Below, one piece after another: positions 31,894 through 43,114 of a stretch of 64,000 bases of DNA (its first letter is position 1; each line of letters starts with the position of its first letter). Source of the DNA: Sternotherus odoratus (taxonomy: Eukaryota > Chordata > Testudines > Kinosternidae); assembly GCA_032164245.1 (NCBI GenBank), contig JAVMKO010000010.1, forward strand, positions 25,370,189 through 25,434,188. Reading direction: 5' to 3'. Under the pieces are notes generated by a model. It was not told the DNA's origin, searched no databases, and saw only the letters and a program-made list of their open reading frames with translations. Both the position numbers and the translations under genes were made by a program.

Positions 31894-34800
31894 ATGGAGG
31901 CGTGTACTGCTGCGAGAGGGTTGCTTGCCGGGGACGCCCCGCAGCAACAAGTCCGGTCTACGGGCAGGCCGCCCATGACCGAGGCAGAGATCGCGTGTCG
32001 GAGCCCGGCAGGGCATGGACACCACTCGATCTCGCGGCGCCGACCAGACTCCCGGCGGCTCCGGTCGCAGTCTCGGCGCCGCAAGGAGTTGAGACCCTGC
32101 TCAAGGCCTCCTCCTGGCCATTCGCGCCACTCGCGCTCTGGCCGCCGATCAGAGTCCCGGCACCCTGGTAGGGGCCGGTCGTACTCTCGGCACCGGTCGC
32201 ACTCCCGGCACCGGTCCCTCAGCTGGCGCCGAGACCGTCCGAGACGTCGCTCCACAAGCCGCTCCGCGTCCCGTCACTGCTCGTCATCTCGGCACCGAAC
32301 CCCGTCGCGGCACCGAAGGTCCTCCCGGTACCGATCATCGTCTCGGCACCGAGACTCCCCGAGGCGGCACCGTTCAGGTAGCCACGATTCCTCGGATGGG
32401 CACCATACCGCCCGGTACCGGTCGAGAAGCCCACGGCACCGGGAGTGTAGAGAGCGGCACCGGACCCCGTCACGGCGCCGAAGGTCCCCCCGGTACCGAT
32501 CGTCGTCTCGGCACCGAGACTTCCCGAGGCGGCACCGTTCGGCTAGCCACGACTCCTCGGATGGGCACCTTACCGCCAGGCACCGGTCGAGAAGCCCACG
32601 GCACCGGGAGCGTCGAGAGTCCGCCGGCACGCGGTCCCCTCGCTCGGCGGGACAAGCCCAAGTCACCCAGAACCCTGCCTGGTCAGAGTGGGCGGCATGG
32701 GGGTACGATCGGCCCCGGGAAACCCAGTCTGAACCCGGGTTCCCGGTGAGCTCAGAGGGTCCAGTGGACGTGCTGGCAGGGCCATCATCGGCAGTCCAGC
32801 CCTCCAAGGCACGTAGCCCTATGGAGCCGGGTCCCTATGCCTCCCCCGTAGGGGTAGAGGCAGTGGCGGGCACTTCATCAACTAGCCCGCCCGCCTTGGA
32901 CCTCTCCAGTTACCAACATCTCCTCCAGGCAGTTGCTAAAAACATGAACCTGCCTTTGGAAGAGGTCCCAGTGGTGGACGACCCGGTCACCACCATGTCA
33001 ACTAAGGGCACTCCGGCATGGGTGGCAGTGCCGTTCATTAATACTATTAAACTCCACACGGTGGCAATTTGGAAGACCCCCGCCTCTATCTCCCCCACTG
33101 CTCGTGGGCTGGAGAAGCGTTATTTTGTCCCAGCCAAGGGATATGAATACTTGTATGTTCACCCCACGCCCTCCTCCCTGGGGGTGGACTCTGTTAATAA
33201 CAAGGAGCGCCACGGGCAGGAGGCGCAGGTCCTCAAGGCCAAAGAGGCCAAAAGGTTGAACCACTTCGGCAGGCAAGTTTATTCCTCCGGGGGCCTACAA
33301 CTCAGAGTCGCCAACCAGCAGGCACTCCTGAGTAGACACCATTTCGACACGGGGGAGGCCCTTACTAAATTTGAGACTGCTCTCCCGCAGGAGGGCAAAC
33401 AGGAGTCCAGGGCCATATTGCCCCAAAGCAGGGACATATCTCGTCATGCCCTGCAAGCGACCCTGGACTCGGCCGATTCTGCGGCCCGAACAATGGCCTC
33501 GGGCATAGCCCTCCGCCGGGCAGCATGGCTCTCGTCATCCAACCTAGCCCCGGCCATGCAATTTAAAATCCAGGACCTCCCCTTTGAGGGACAGTCCCTC
33601 TTCTCGGAGGATACGGATGCCCGTCTCCAGGCCCTCAAGGACAGGCGGGTAACCCTCAAAGGCCTGGGCATGCACACCCCAGGCCCACAGAGGCGTCCCT
33701 TCATCCCGCCACGCAGGAAATTCTTCCCACCTGCGCGCCCGCCCCAGGACTCCTCCCTCAGGAGAAGCCGCCCTTACCACCGGCGGCAAGGGCCTAGGCA
33801 GGGCGGAAAACAACAAGGCTCTAAGCCTTCCCAGGGGCCCAAATCCAACTTTGATGGTGCGCCCGGGGGCAGTTCACCAATCATAAACCTGGATCCTCCC
33901 TTCGGAGACCGTCTGTCCTACTTCCGCCGTGCATGGTCGGACATTACATCAGACCAGTGGGTCCTCCGCACGGTGGAGGTGGGATATTCGCTCCAGCTCT
34001 CCTCCACTCCTCCCACCCACCCACCCTCCTCGTCCCTCTTCAGGGACCCCTCTCACGAGCAACTCCTCGTACAGGAGGTGAGGTCGCTCCTCGCACTGGG
34101 AGCCATCGAGCCCGTACCGCAGGAGTTCAGGGGGAAGGGGTTCTACTCCCGCTACTTCCTGATCCCCAAGGCGAAGGGGGGCCTCCGGCCCATCCTGGAC
34201 CTGCGCGAACTCAACACCTACATGATCAGGTTCACGTTCCGCATGGCCACCTTGGGCACTATCATTCCCTCTCTGGATCCGGGAGACTGGTTCGCTGCCC
34301 TCGATATGAAGGACGCTTACTTTCACGTGAGCATCAAACCCTCACACAGACGTTACCTCCGCTTCCTGGTAGCGGGGGAACACTATCAGTTTGCCGTCCT
34401 GCCCTTCGGCCTGTCCACCGCACCCAGGGTGTTCACGAAGTGTATGGCGGTAGTAGCGGCATTCCTTCAGCGCCGCGGGGTACACTTATACCCGTACCTC
34501 GACGATTGGTTGATCCGAGGCACCTCCAGGGACCAAGTGTCAGCTCACGTGCGGCTCGTTATCAGCACGTTCGACCGCTTGGGAATCCTTCTCAACAGAG
34601 AGAAGTCCACCCTGGAGCCTACCCAGAACATAGAGTTCATAGGAGCCCTACTAGACTCCACGGTAGCAAGGGCATCCCTGCCCCAGCCTCGGTTCCTCAC
34701 TATCCAGTCGGCCATCAGACAGCTACGCAACTGTCCGATGACTACGGTCAAGGTCTTCCTCAGCCTGCTAGGTCATATGGCATCGTGCACTCATGTCATA

Positions 34801-35772
34801 CAGCACGCCAGACTAAGGCTACGCCCACTGCAGTCGTGGCTCGCGGTGGCCTACAGACCGAGAAGGGACAGTATGGACGCCCTCCTCTCCATCCCCAGAG
34901 CCACCCTATCCGCTCTGGCTTGGTGGGAAGACCAGGACAATGTGTGCCAAGGGGTCCCCTTCCTTCCCCCCAGCCCGTCCATGTCCCTGGTGACGGACGC
35001 TTCGTCCCTCGGGTGGGGAGCTCACCTAGGGGAACTCAGGACCCAGGGCCGCTGGTCGGAGTCAGACCTCTGCCTCCACATCAATGTCAGGGAGCTGAGG
35101 GCCGTCCGGCTCGCGTGCCAGGCGTTCCGGGACACATTACGGGGTCACTGTGTAGCGGTGCTGACAGACAACACCACAGCCCAGTACTACATAAACAAGC
35201 AAGGCGGGGCCCGCTCCAGCCCCCTGTGTCAAGAGGCGATTCTCCTATGGGAGTTTTGCATAGCCCACGCTATTCACCCGGTGGCCTCCTTCCTTCCCGG
35301 AATCCAGAACACCCTGGCGGACCACCTCAGCAGATCCTTTATGACCCACGAGTGGTCCCTTCGGCCAGATGTCATCCGGCCGATCTTCCTGAGGTGGGGG
35401 TTTCCCCACATTGATCTCTTCGCCTCCAGACAGAACAGGAAGTGCCTCCAGTTCTGCTCCTTTCGAGGCAGCTCCCGGGGATCCCTGACAGATGCCTTTC
35501 TCCTACCCTGGACAGGGCACCTGTTCTACGCATTCCCTCCGATCCCGCTTCTCCACAAGGTGATCCTGAAGATCAGACGGGACAGGGCACACGTCATCCT
35601 CATAGCCCCGGCCTGGCCCAGGCAATGCTGGTATGCGTCCCTCCTCCGGCTGTCCAGGGCCCCGCCCATCAGCCTCCCGATGTGGCCAGACCTGATCTCC
35701 CAGGATCACGGTCGCCTCCTGCACCCGGACTTGCGGTCCCTTCACCTCACAGCGTGGTTACTCCATGGCTGA
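31894..35772 (+). CDS. DIRS Gag-RT-RNase H-methyltransferase polyprotein
   Basis: One frame of 1292 residues from the first ATG. The frame is open further upstream to 31642 but only from a GTG. Residues about 40-250 form an Arg/Ser-rich domain with a 55-residue tandem duplication. About 335-640 is DIRS Gag-like. About 700-960 is reverse transcriptase, with GLRPILDLR, FAALDMKDAYFHV, LPFGLSTAPRVFTK and the catalytic YLDD at 868-871. About 1030-1150 is RNase H, with D1035 (VTDASS), E1067 (VRELRA), D1092 (LTDNTT) and D1143 (ADHLS). The remainder to 1292 (HIDLFASRQN, FPPIPLL) is the DAM-like methyltransferase domain typical of DIRS. The protein reverse-transcribes the element RNA. Gag is usually a separate ORF in DIRS elements; here it is fused in frame. 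The recombinase frame overlaps the last 148 nt. Confidence 0.93.
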   Translation: MEACTAARGLLAGDAPQQQVRSTGRPPMTEAEIACRSPAGHGHHSISRRRPDSRRLRSQSRRRKELRPCSRPPPGHSRHSRSGRRSESRHPGRGRSYSRHRSHSRHRSLSWRRDRPRRRSTSRSASRHCSSSRHRTPSRHRRSSRYRSSSRHRDSPRRHRSGSHDSSDGHHTARYRSRSPRHRECRERHRTPSRRRRSPRYRSSSRHRDFPRRHRSASHDSSDGHLTARHRSRSPRHRERRESAGTRSPRSAGQAQVTQNPAWSEWAAWGYDRPRETQSEPGFPVSSEGPVDVLAGPSSAVQPSKARSPMEPGPYASPVGVEAVAGTSSTSPPALDLSSYQHLLQAVAKNMNLPLEEVPVVDDPVTTMSTKGTPAWVAVPFINTIKLHTVAIWKTPASISPTARGLEKRYFVPAKGYEYLYVHPTPSSLGVDSVNNKERHGQEAQVLKAKEAKRLNHFGRQVYSSGGLQLRVANQQALLSRHHFDTGEALTKFETALPQEGKQESRAILPQSRDISRHALQATLDSADSAARTMASGIALRRAAWLSSSNLAPAMQFKIQDLPFEGQSLFSEDTDARLQALKDRRVTLKGLGMHTPGPQRRPFIPPRRKFFPPARPPQDSSLRRSRPYHRRQGPRQGGKQQGSKPSQGPKSNFDGAPGGSSPIINLDPPFGDRLSYFRRAWSDITSDQWVLRTVEVGYSLQLSSTPPTHPPSSSLFRDPSHEQLLVQEVRSLLALGAIEPVPQEFRGKGFYSRYFLIPKAKGGLRPILDLRELNTYMIRFTFRMATLGTIIPSLDPGDWFAALDMKDAYFHVSIKPSHRRYLRFLVAGEHYQFAVLPFGLSTAPRVFTKCMAVVAAFLQRRGVHLYPYLDDWLIRGTSRDQVSAHVRLVISTFDRLGILLNREKSTLEPTQNIEFIGALLDSTVARASLPQPRFLTIQSAIRQLRNCPMTTVKVFLSLLGHMASCTHVIQHARLRLRPLQSWLAVAYRPRRDSMDALLSIPRATLSALAWWEDQDNVCQGVPFLPPSPSMSLVTDASSLGWGAHLGELRTQGRWSESDLCLHINVRELRAVRLACQAFRDTLRGHCVAVLTDNTTAQYYINKQGGARSSPLCQEAILLWEFCIAHAIHPVASFLPGIQNTLADHLSRSFMTHEWSLRPDVIRPIFLRWGFPHIDLFASRQNRKCLQFCSFRGSSRGSLTDAFLLPWTGHLFYAFPPIPLLHKVILKIRRDRAHVILIAPAWPRQCWYASLLRLSRAPPISLPMWPDLISQDHGRLLHPDLRSLHLTAWLLHG
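32290..32619 (+). repeat. 165-bp in-frame tandem duplication in the RS domain
   Basis: Units 32290-32454 and 32455-32619 are about 90% identical and each encodes 55 residues (RHRTPSR...DSSDGH...RSRSPRHRE). The flanking sequence is also built of GGCACCG and TCCCGG words, so the whole RS region probably grew by slippage or unequal exchange. Confidence 0.9.
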
Positions 35773-36821
35773 GAGGTCCTGAGCTCTTATGCTCAGCCGA
35801 GGTGCAGGATATCCTTCTGGGTAGTAGGAAACCATCCACCAGAAGTACCTATACCACCAAGTGGACCCGTTTCTCTGCCTGGTGCACACAACATGACATC
35901 GTTCCAAGTGAGGCTACTATCCCACGCATATTGGACTACCTCTTAGGCCTCAGAAATCAGGGCCTTTCTACCTCTACTATCCGGGTCCACCTCGCTGCCA
36001 TATCGGCTTTCCATCCGGGTCAGTCGAACCACTCAGTCTTCTCCGACCCTGTGGTATACCGTTTCCTTAAGGGTCTAGATAAGCTGTATCCGAGCGTCAA
36101 GCGTCCCATTCCACCTTGGGATCTCAACCTTGTGCTCTCACGCCTCGCGATGCCCCCGTTCGAGCCCCTCGCCACGTGTTCCTTACTACATCTTTCCTGG
36201 AAGGTGGCATCTCTAGTAGCTATCACCTCGGCTCGTAGAGTGTCAGAGATCTGTGCACTGACCTCCGAGCCGCCCTACACTATCTTCCATAAGGACAAGG
36301 TACAGCTACGTCCCCACCTGGCCTTCCTGCCTAAGGTGGTCTCTCCCTTCCATGTTAATCAAGACATTTGTCTCCCAGTCTCTTATCCTAAGCCACACAC
36401 CTCTGGAAGGGAACAGCAATTACACACGTTGGACGTTAGGAGGGCTCTTGCTTTTTATTTAGATAGAATAAAGCAATTCAGGAAAACAACCCAACTTTTC
36501 GTGACAGTTGCGGAGAGGATGAAGGGCCAGCCAGTTTCAGCCCAAAGGCTCTCCCCCTGGATTACCTCGTGCATTCACACCTGTTATGAACTCGCGGACA
36601 AGCCGCTTGAGAGAGTAACAGCACACTCCACGAGAGCGCAGGCGTCCTCTGCGGCCTTCCGGGAGGGAGTCCCTATTACGGACATCTGCAGGGCGGCTAC
36701 CTGGTCCTCCGTCCATACCTTCGCCGCCCACTACGCCACAGTCCAGCAGACCAGGGACGATGCGGCGTTTGGGTCAGCGGTCTTACGATCAGCAATGGGT
36801 CAACCCGACCCCACCTCCTAG
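35625..36821 (+). CDS. DIRS tyrosine recombinase
   Basis: 398 residues from the first ATG. The frame opens at 35442 from a GTG, overlapping the methyltransferase end in another frame. The N-terminal half is the core-binding domain (YTTKWTRFSAWCTQH, STIRVHLAAISAFH). The catalytic domain has the first arginine in SARRVSE (R204/R205), the H-x-x-R box in AHSTRAQ (H334, R337), the second His/Trp region in AATWSSVHTF, and the nucleophile Y370 in FAAHYAT. These are the R-H-R-H/W-Y residues of the tyrosine recombinase family. It inserts the circular DNA copy by recombining at a short shared sequence, replacing the DDE integrase of LTR elements and leaving no target duplication. Expression probably depends on re-initiation or frameshifting in the overlap. 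The frame ends at PDPTS with TAG just before the ICR. Confidence 0.95.
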   Translation: MLVCVPPPAVQGPAHQPPDVARPDLPGSRSPPAPGLAVPSPHSVVTPWLRGPELLCSAEVQDILLGSRKPSTRSTYTTKWTRFSAWCTQHDIVPSEATIPRILDYLLGLRNQGLSTSTIRVHLAAISAFHPGQSNHSVFSDPVVYRFLKGLDKLYPSVKRPIPPWDLNLVLSRLAMPPFEPLATCSLLHLSWKVASLVAITSARRVSEICALTSEPPYTIFHKDKVQLRPHLAFLPKVVSPFHVNQDICLPVSYPKPHTSGREQQLHTLDVRRALAFYLDRIKQFRKTTQLFVTVAERMKGQPVSAQRLSPWITSCIHTCYELADKPLERVTAHSTRAQASSAAFREGVPITDICRAATWSSVHTFAAHYATVQQTRDDAAFGSAVLRSAMGQPDPTS

Positions 36822-36840
36822 GTATTGCTTGCAGTCACCT

Positions 36841-36938
36841 ATAGTGGAATGCATGTGAGCAATCACTCGAAGAAGAAAACAAAGTTACTTACCTGTAACT
36901 GTTGTTCTTCAAGATGTGTTGCTCACATCCATTCCAAA
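36841..36938. repeat. DIRS internal complementary region (circle-junction copy)
   Basis: The first part (36841-36878) is the reverse complement of the left end, including the left-specific AATCACTCGAAGAAG. The second part (36877-36938), AAAACAAAGTTACTTACCTG onward, is the reverse complement of the right end at 37122-37182. The join has an AA overlap, consistent with a TT crossover. This is the classic DIRS arrangement that lets reverse transcription regenerate complete ends. Confidence 0.93.
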
Positions 36939-36968
36939 CCCACCCTCCTTCCCCACTGTCGGTTTAGC

Positions 36969-37182
36969 CGGCAAAGAAGGAACTGAGGGCCAGACTGTGT
37001 CGCAGGGGTACTTATAGAGTGCCGCAGTGGCGCCACTCCAGGGGGCTCCCTGCTCACCCAGTCTGCAGCTAGGGGAAAATCTACCCGGCAACCAGGCACG
37101 CTGCGCGTACCTAACCTATAGTGGAATGGATGTGAGCAACACATCTCGAAGAACAACAGTTACAGGTAAGTAACTTTGTTTT
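36969..37182. repeat. DIRS right inverted terminal repeat and right-end extension
   Basis: 36969-37154 pairs with the left repeat. 37155-37182 (AACAGTTACAGGTAAGTAAC then TTTGTTTT) is a right-only extension that is matched by the ICR but not by the left repeat, as expected for DIRS elements. The extension also contains CAGGTAAGTAAC, a strong splice-donor-like sequence in sense orientation. Confidence 0.92.
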
Positions 37183-39594
<2,412 letters not shown>

Positions 39595-39604
39595 ATAGCT
39601 GCGA

Positions 39605-39729
39605 CTTGCATCTGATGAAGTGGTTATTAGCCTACGAAAGCTTATGCTTCAATACTTTAGTTAGTCTTTAAGGTGCCACAGAACTCTTTGTTACTTCTGC
39701 TATTCCAGACTAACAGGGCTACTTCTCTG
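39605..39729 (-). mobile_element. SINE-like repeat, antisense, with TSD
   Basis: Reverse-complemented, it starts with the head CAGAGAAGTAGCCCTGTTAG and contains TGGCACCTTAAAGACTAACT and GAAAGCATAAGCTTTCGTAGG-type text as in the copies at 16687, 48871 and 58310. Near-identical decamers ATAGCTGYGA flank it (39595-39604 and 39730-39739), so this copy is complete. Confidence 0.8.
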
Positions 39730-39763
39730 ATAGCTGTGATTATAAATACTTGAGGAATAAACA

Positions 39764-41480
39764 GTTCTTCAAGTGCTTGCTTAGGTACATTCCATATTAG
39801 ATCTGCACGCTCATCACATGCACCAGTGCCGTTTTTCCCTCAGTGGTATCTGTAGGGGACTGGCTCTGGCGCCCCCTGGAGCAGCGTGCACGTGCCACAG
39901 TAGAAGGGGCACCACTGGCTCCCTCCACCCTCAGTTCCTTCTTGCCATCAGTGATGGTGCTAGAACGTCTGCTGCTTCAGCTAGCATTGCGCTTTGTTCA
40001 GTGTTTCTTTTGAAAATTTCCCTGTAAAATAGTTGTACATAGTTAATAATTCCCTTAGAGTTAGTTCTAGTTTAGTTGATCCCGGACAGGATTCAGACTA
40101 GGGATCATGCAACCCATCACATGAATGGAGCCACTGGTCACCGAACCGCCGGCACCTCTCACCAAGGCGCGGATCCCTGCAGTTGGGTAGATCCTCCCAC
40201 TGATCAGATCACTCCAGCTCCCGGTCATGCTCCACATCCCAGTACCGGTCGAGCAGCATGAGGTGTAGATCACCAGATTACTAACACTGATCCGCCGAAC
40301 ACCAACAGTCCCCGAGATCCCATGTGAGGGACTCATTTCAATTGGACAAGTCAAAGCGTAATGGTCGGTGCCACACAGTTTCTTTTTCCTCCCCCCACCC
40401 CTATTCCCTGTCCCTCTTCAGGACCCCTCTCACGAGAGTCTCCTTGCTTAGGCAGTGGAAGGATTGCTGCAGTTGGGTGTAGTGGAAGAGGTTCCTCCCA
40501 AGTACAGGAACAAGGGTTTCTATTCCCAGTACTTTTTAATCCCAATGGCCAACGGCATCCACGGCCCATCCTGGACTTGTGAGACCTCAACAAATACTTA
40601 AAGAAATTGAAGTTGCACATGGTCTCCCTGGCTTCCATCATCCCCTACCTGGATCCGGGAGACTGGTATGCCACCTTCAACTTGAAGGACGCATATTTTT
40701 ACATAGCAATCTTTCAAGGTCACAGACACTGCCTATGATTCAGAGTGGGAACTGACCACTATCAGTTTGCAATCCTTCTGTTTGGCCTTGCAACAGCACC
40801 AAGGGTGTTTACCAAGTGCATGTTAGTGGTAGCCACTTACCTCAGGCGTCGCAGTATCCAGATCCTCCCATACCTAAACGACTGGCTCGTCAAAGGCCAT
40901 TCCAAGTCCCACATCCAAAGGGATGTCGCAGTGCTGCAGGCCATGTGCCAGTCCCTGCGCCTGCTGATAAACCACAGAAAGTCAACTTTAGTCCCCATGT
41001 ATAGGATAGAGTTCATCGGAGCGGTGCTCAACTCCACCTGAGTCAGAGTGTTTCTGCCGCAGGAGACGTTCCAGGCATTGGTGGACCTCATTCTGCGAGT
41101 CTCCACAATCCCTGTGACCACATCCAGGTTTTCCTGTGCCTGCTGAGCCACATGGCAGCACGTTGTCTGCCGTGCCAGGCTCAGGATGCAGCCCTTGTTG
41201 GTCATATCCAGTTATTAGCATGTGTTGATCATGTCCATTCCATGATTCATCCTCCTTCTCCGCTGACGGAGTTTCTGGCAAGAAGGAACTGAGGGTGGAG
41301 GGAGCCAGTGGCATCTCTTATACCACAGCATGTGCGTGCTGCTCCAGGGGGCACCAGAGATGGTCCCCTAGGGATACCACTGAGGGAAGAACTTCTGGCA
41401 CTAGTGCATGTGGCGAGTAACACACCTAATATGGAATCGACATGAGCAACATATCTCGAAGAACAACAGTTACGGAAAAA
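39764..41480 (+). mobile_element. Internally deleted DIRS-type element
   Basis: Inverted terminal repeats are 39764-39948 and about 41276-41464. Matching landmarks include GTTCTTCAAG/CTCGAAGAAC, CCATATTAG/CTAATATGG, GGCGCCCCCTGGAGCAGC and CCTCAGTTCCTTCTTGCC. The body retains an RT relic, but the sequence passes from RT at about 41210 straight into the right repeat. RNase H, methyltransferase, recombinase and ICR are therefore gone. Repeat sequences differ from both other DIRS copies, giving a third subfamily. Confidence 0.85.
40390..41205 (+). pseudogene. DIRS reverse-transcriptase relic
   Basis: Recognisable blocks in order: DPSHE-like start at about 40423, ending of FYSQYFLI near 40518, YLDPGDWYATFNLKDAYF at 40648-40700, then an open stretch DHYQFAILLFGLATAPRVFT and YLNDWLVKG at about 40868. 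The catalytic Y-L-D-D is Y-L-N-D, and stops occur at 40579 and 40736, so it is dead. Confidence 0.85.
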
Positions 41481-41939
41481 GTAATTGTCTTTTTTCCTGC
41501 CATGAGCAACAGCTGGGGAAAACAGGATAGCTGGCAGATAAATGCTCTAATCTGATATGACAAATCCTGTGGTGGATAAAAATTTTGAGCCATGCAGTTT
41601 CTGAGGAAAATTAGTGATCTTAGTGAACAAATATCATTTTAATATTGTCAGCCTTGCAGAACCAATCGATTCCTTTCTGGTTTGCGTATAATCAACTATA
41701 TTAACAAAATGTCTTCATTGCAACTCACTTGTCATTAAAATATGCTCTTGGTTACTCCTGTGCAATCCCAGTGAAAGTATTAAGGTTGGATAGTTATAAC
41801 CAAAGGCATAATTTGAAGACCATGGGGTTGCACAGGTGTAATGGAGGATAGCATGTGGCTTGCAGAATCTTTATTACTGGTAATGGCGGCAAAAAGAGCA
41901 CAAAACAAAAAGAGCACAAATTAAATTATGAAGTGGGGT

Positions 41940-43114
41940 CTGCAGAGTGGCATTTAAAAAAGATAGGAAACAAAGGGTAGGTATAAATGATCACTTTTCA
42001 GAATGGAGAGAGGTAAATAGTGGTATCCCCCAGAGGTCTGTTCTGGGACCAGTCCTATTCAACATATTCATAAATGATCTGGTAAAGGGTAAACAGTGAG
42101 GTGGCAAAATTTGCAGATGATACAGAATTACTAAGGATAGTAAGACCCAGACAGACTGAGAAGAGCTCCAAAAAGGCTCTCTCAAAACTGTGTGACAGGG
42201 CAAAAAAATGGCAGATGAAATTTAGTGTTGTTAATTGCAAAGTGATGCACATTGGAAAGCATAATTCCAACAATACATTTAAAATGATGAGGTCTAAATT
42301 AGCTGTTACCACTCCAGAAAGAGATCTTGGAGTCATTGTGGATAGTTCTCTGAAAACATCCACTCAATGTGCAGTGGAAGTCAAAAAAGCAACAGAATGC
42401 TAGGAATAGTTAAGGAAGGGATAAGTAATAGGACAGAAAATATCATGTGGCCTCTATATAAATCCATGGTATGCCCACATCTTGATTAGTGTGTGCAGAT
42501 GTGGTTTCCCCATTACAAAAAAGATATTTTGGACTTGGAAAAGATTCAAAAAGTGCAATAAAAATTATTAGGGTATGGAACAGCTTCCATATGAGGAGAG
42601 ATTAAGAATATGGGTTCTTTTCATCTTGTAAAATAAATGGCTAAAGGGAGATATGTTTGAGGTCTATAAAATCATGACTGGTGTAGAGAAAGTAGATAAG
42701 GAAGTGTTGTTTACTACTTCTCGTAACACAAGACCTAGGGGTCACCAAATGAAATTAATAGGCAGCAGGTTTAAAACAAATAAAAGGAAGTTTTTCTTCA
42801 CACAGCACACAGTCAGCCTGTAGAACTCCTTGCTGGAGGATGTTGTGAAGGCCAAGACCATAATAAGTTCAAAAAAAGAACTGGATAAATTCATGGAGGA
42901 TCGGTCCATCAATCGCTATTAGTCAGCATGGGTAGGAATGGTGTCCCTAGCCTGTTTGCCAGAAGCTGGGAATGAGTGACAGGGGATGAATCACTTGATA
43001 ATAACCTATTCTGTTCATTCCCTCTGGGGCACCTGACACTGGCCACTGTCAGAAGACAGGATACTGGGAAGACAGGATACTTTGCTCTGATTCAGTAGAG
43101 CCAATCTTATGTTG
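41940..43114 (+). mobile_element. CR1 LINE 3' part, sense
   Basis: Encodes a CR1 RT remnant: [20 protein letters not shown], then a shift, then VAKFADDTELLRI (catalytic FADD) and CDRAKKWQMKFSVVNCKVMH. It continues through the untranslated 3' region with AGTGTTGTTTACTACTTCTC and ends in CCAATCTTATGTT near 43114. A one-base disruption at about 42095 separates the two RT parts. 5'-truncated and inactive. Confidence 0.9.

Larger units (their letters stand above)
31250..37182 (+). mobile_element. Full-length, apparently intact DIRS-type retrotransposon
   Basis: About 5.93 kb with inverted terminal repeats, a structured leader, a Gag-RT-RNase H-methyltransferase reading frame, an overlapping tyrosine recombinase frame, and an internal complementary region (ICR) beside the right repeat. 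All catalytic motifs are present with no stop or frameshift. There is no target duplication, as expected for integration by a tyrosine recombinase. The ICR is the reverse complement of the right end joined to the left end, which fixes the ends: left at TTCTTCTTCGAG (31250) and right at TAACTTTGTTTT (37182), sharing a TT dinucleotide. It lies in sense in the ENTREP/FAM189A intron, about 1.2 kb before exon B. Intact frames and near-identical repeats suggest recent insertion. Confidence 0.95.

Noticed and set aside
33933..35414. 493-codon open frame overlapping the DIRS RT in another frame
   Set aside because: It is a GC-rich shadow of the RT frame with no recognisable domain. The RT, RNase H and methyltransferase motifs are all in the other frame.
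35442..35624. Upstream extension of the recombinase frame
   Set aside because: It starts from GTG and overlaps the methyltransferase. The first ATG is 35625, ahead of the core-binding domain. Frameshift fusion cannot be excluded.
41940..43114. Active CR1
   Set aside because: 5'-truncated and frame-disrupted, with just part of the RT remaining.
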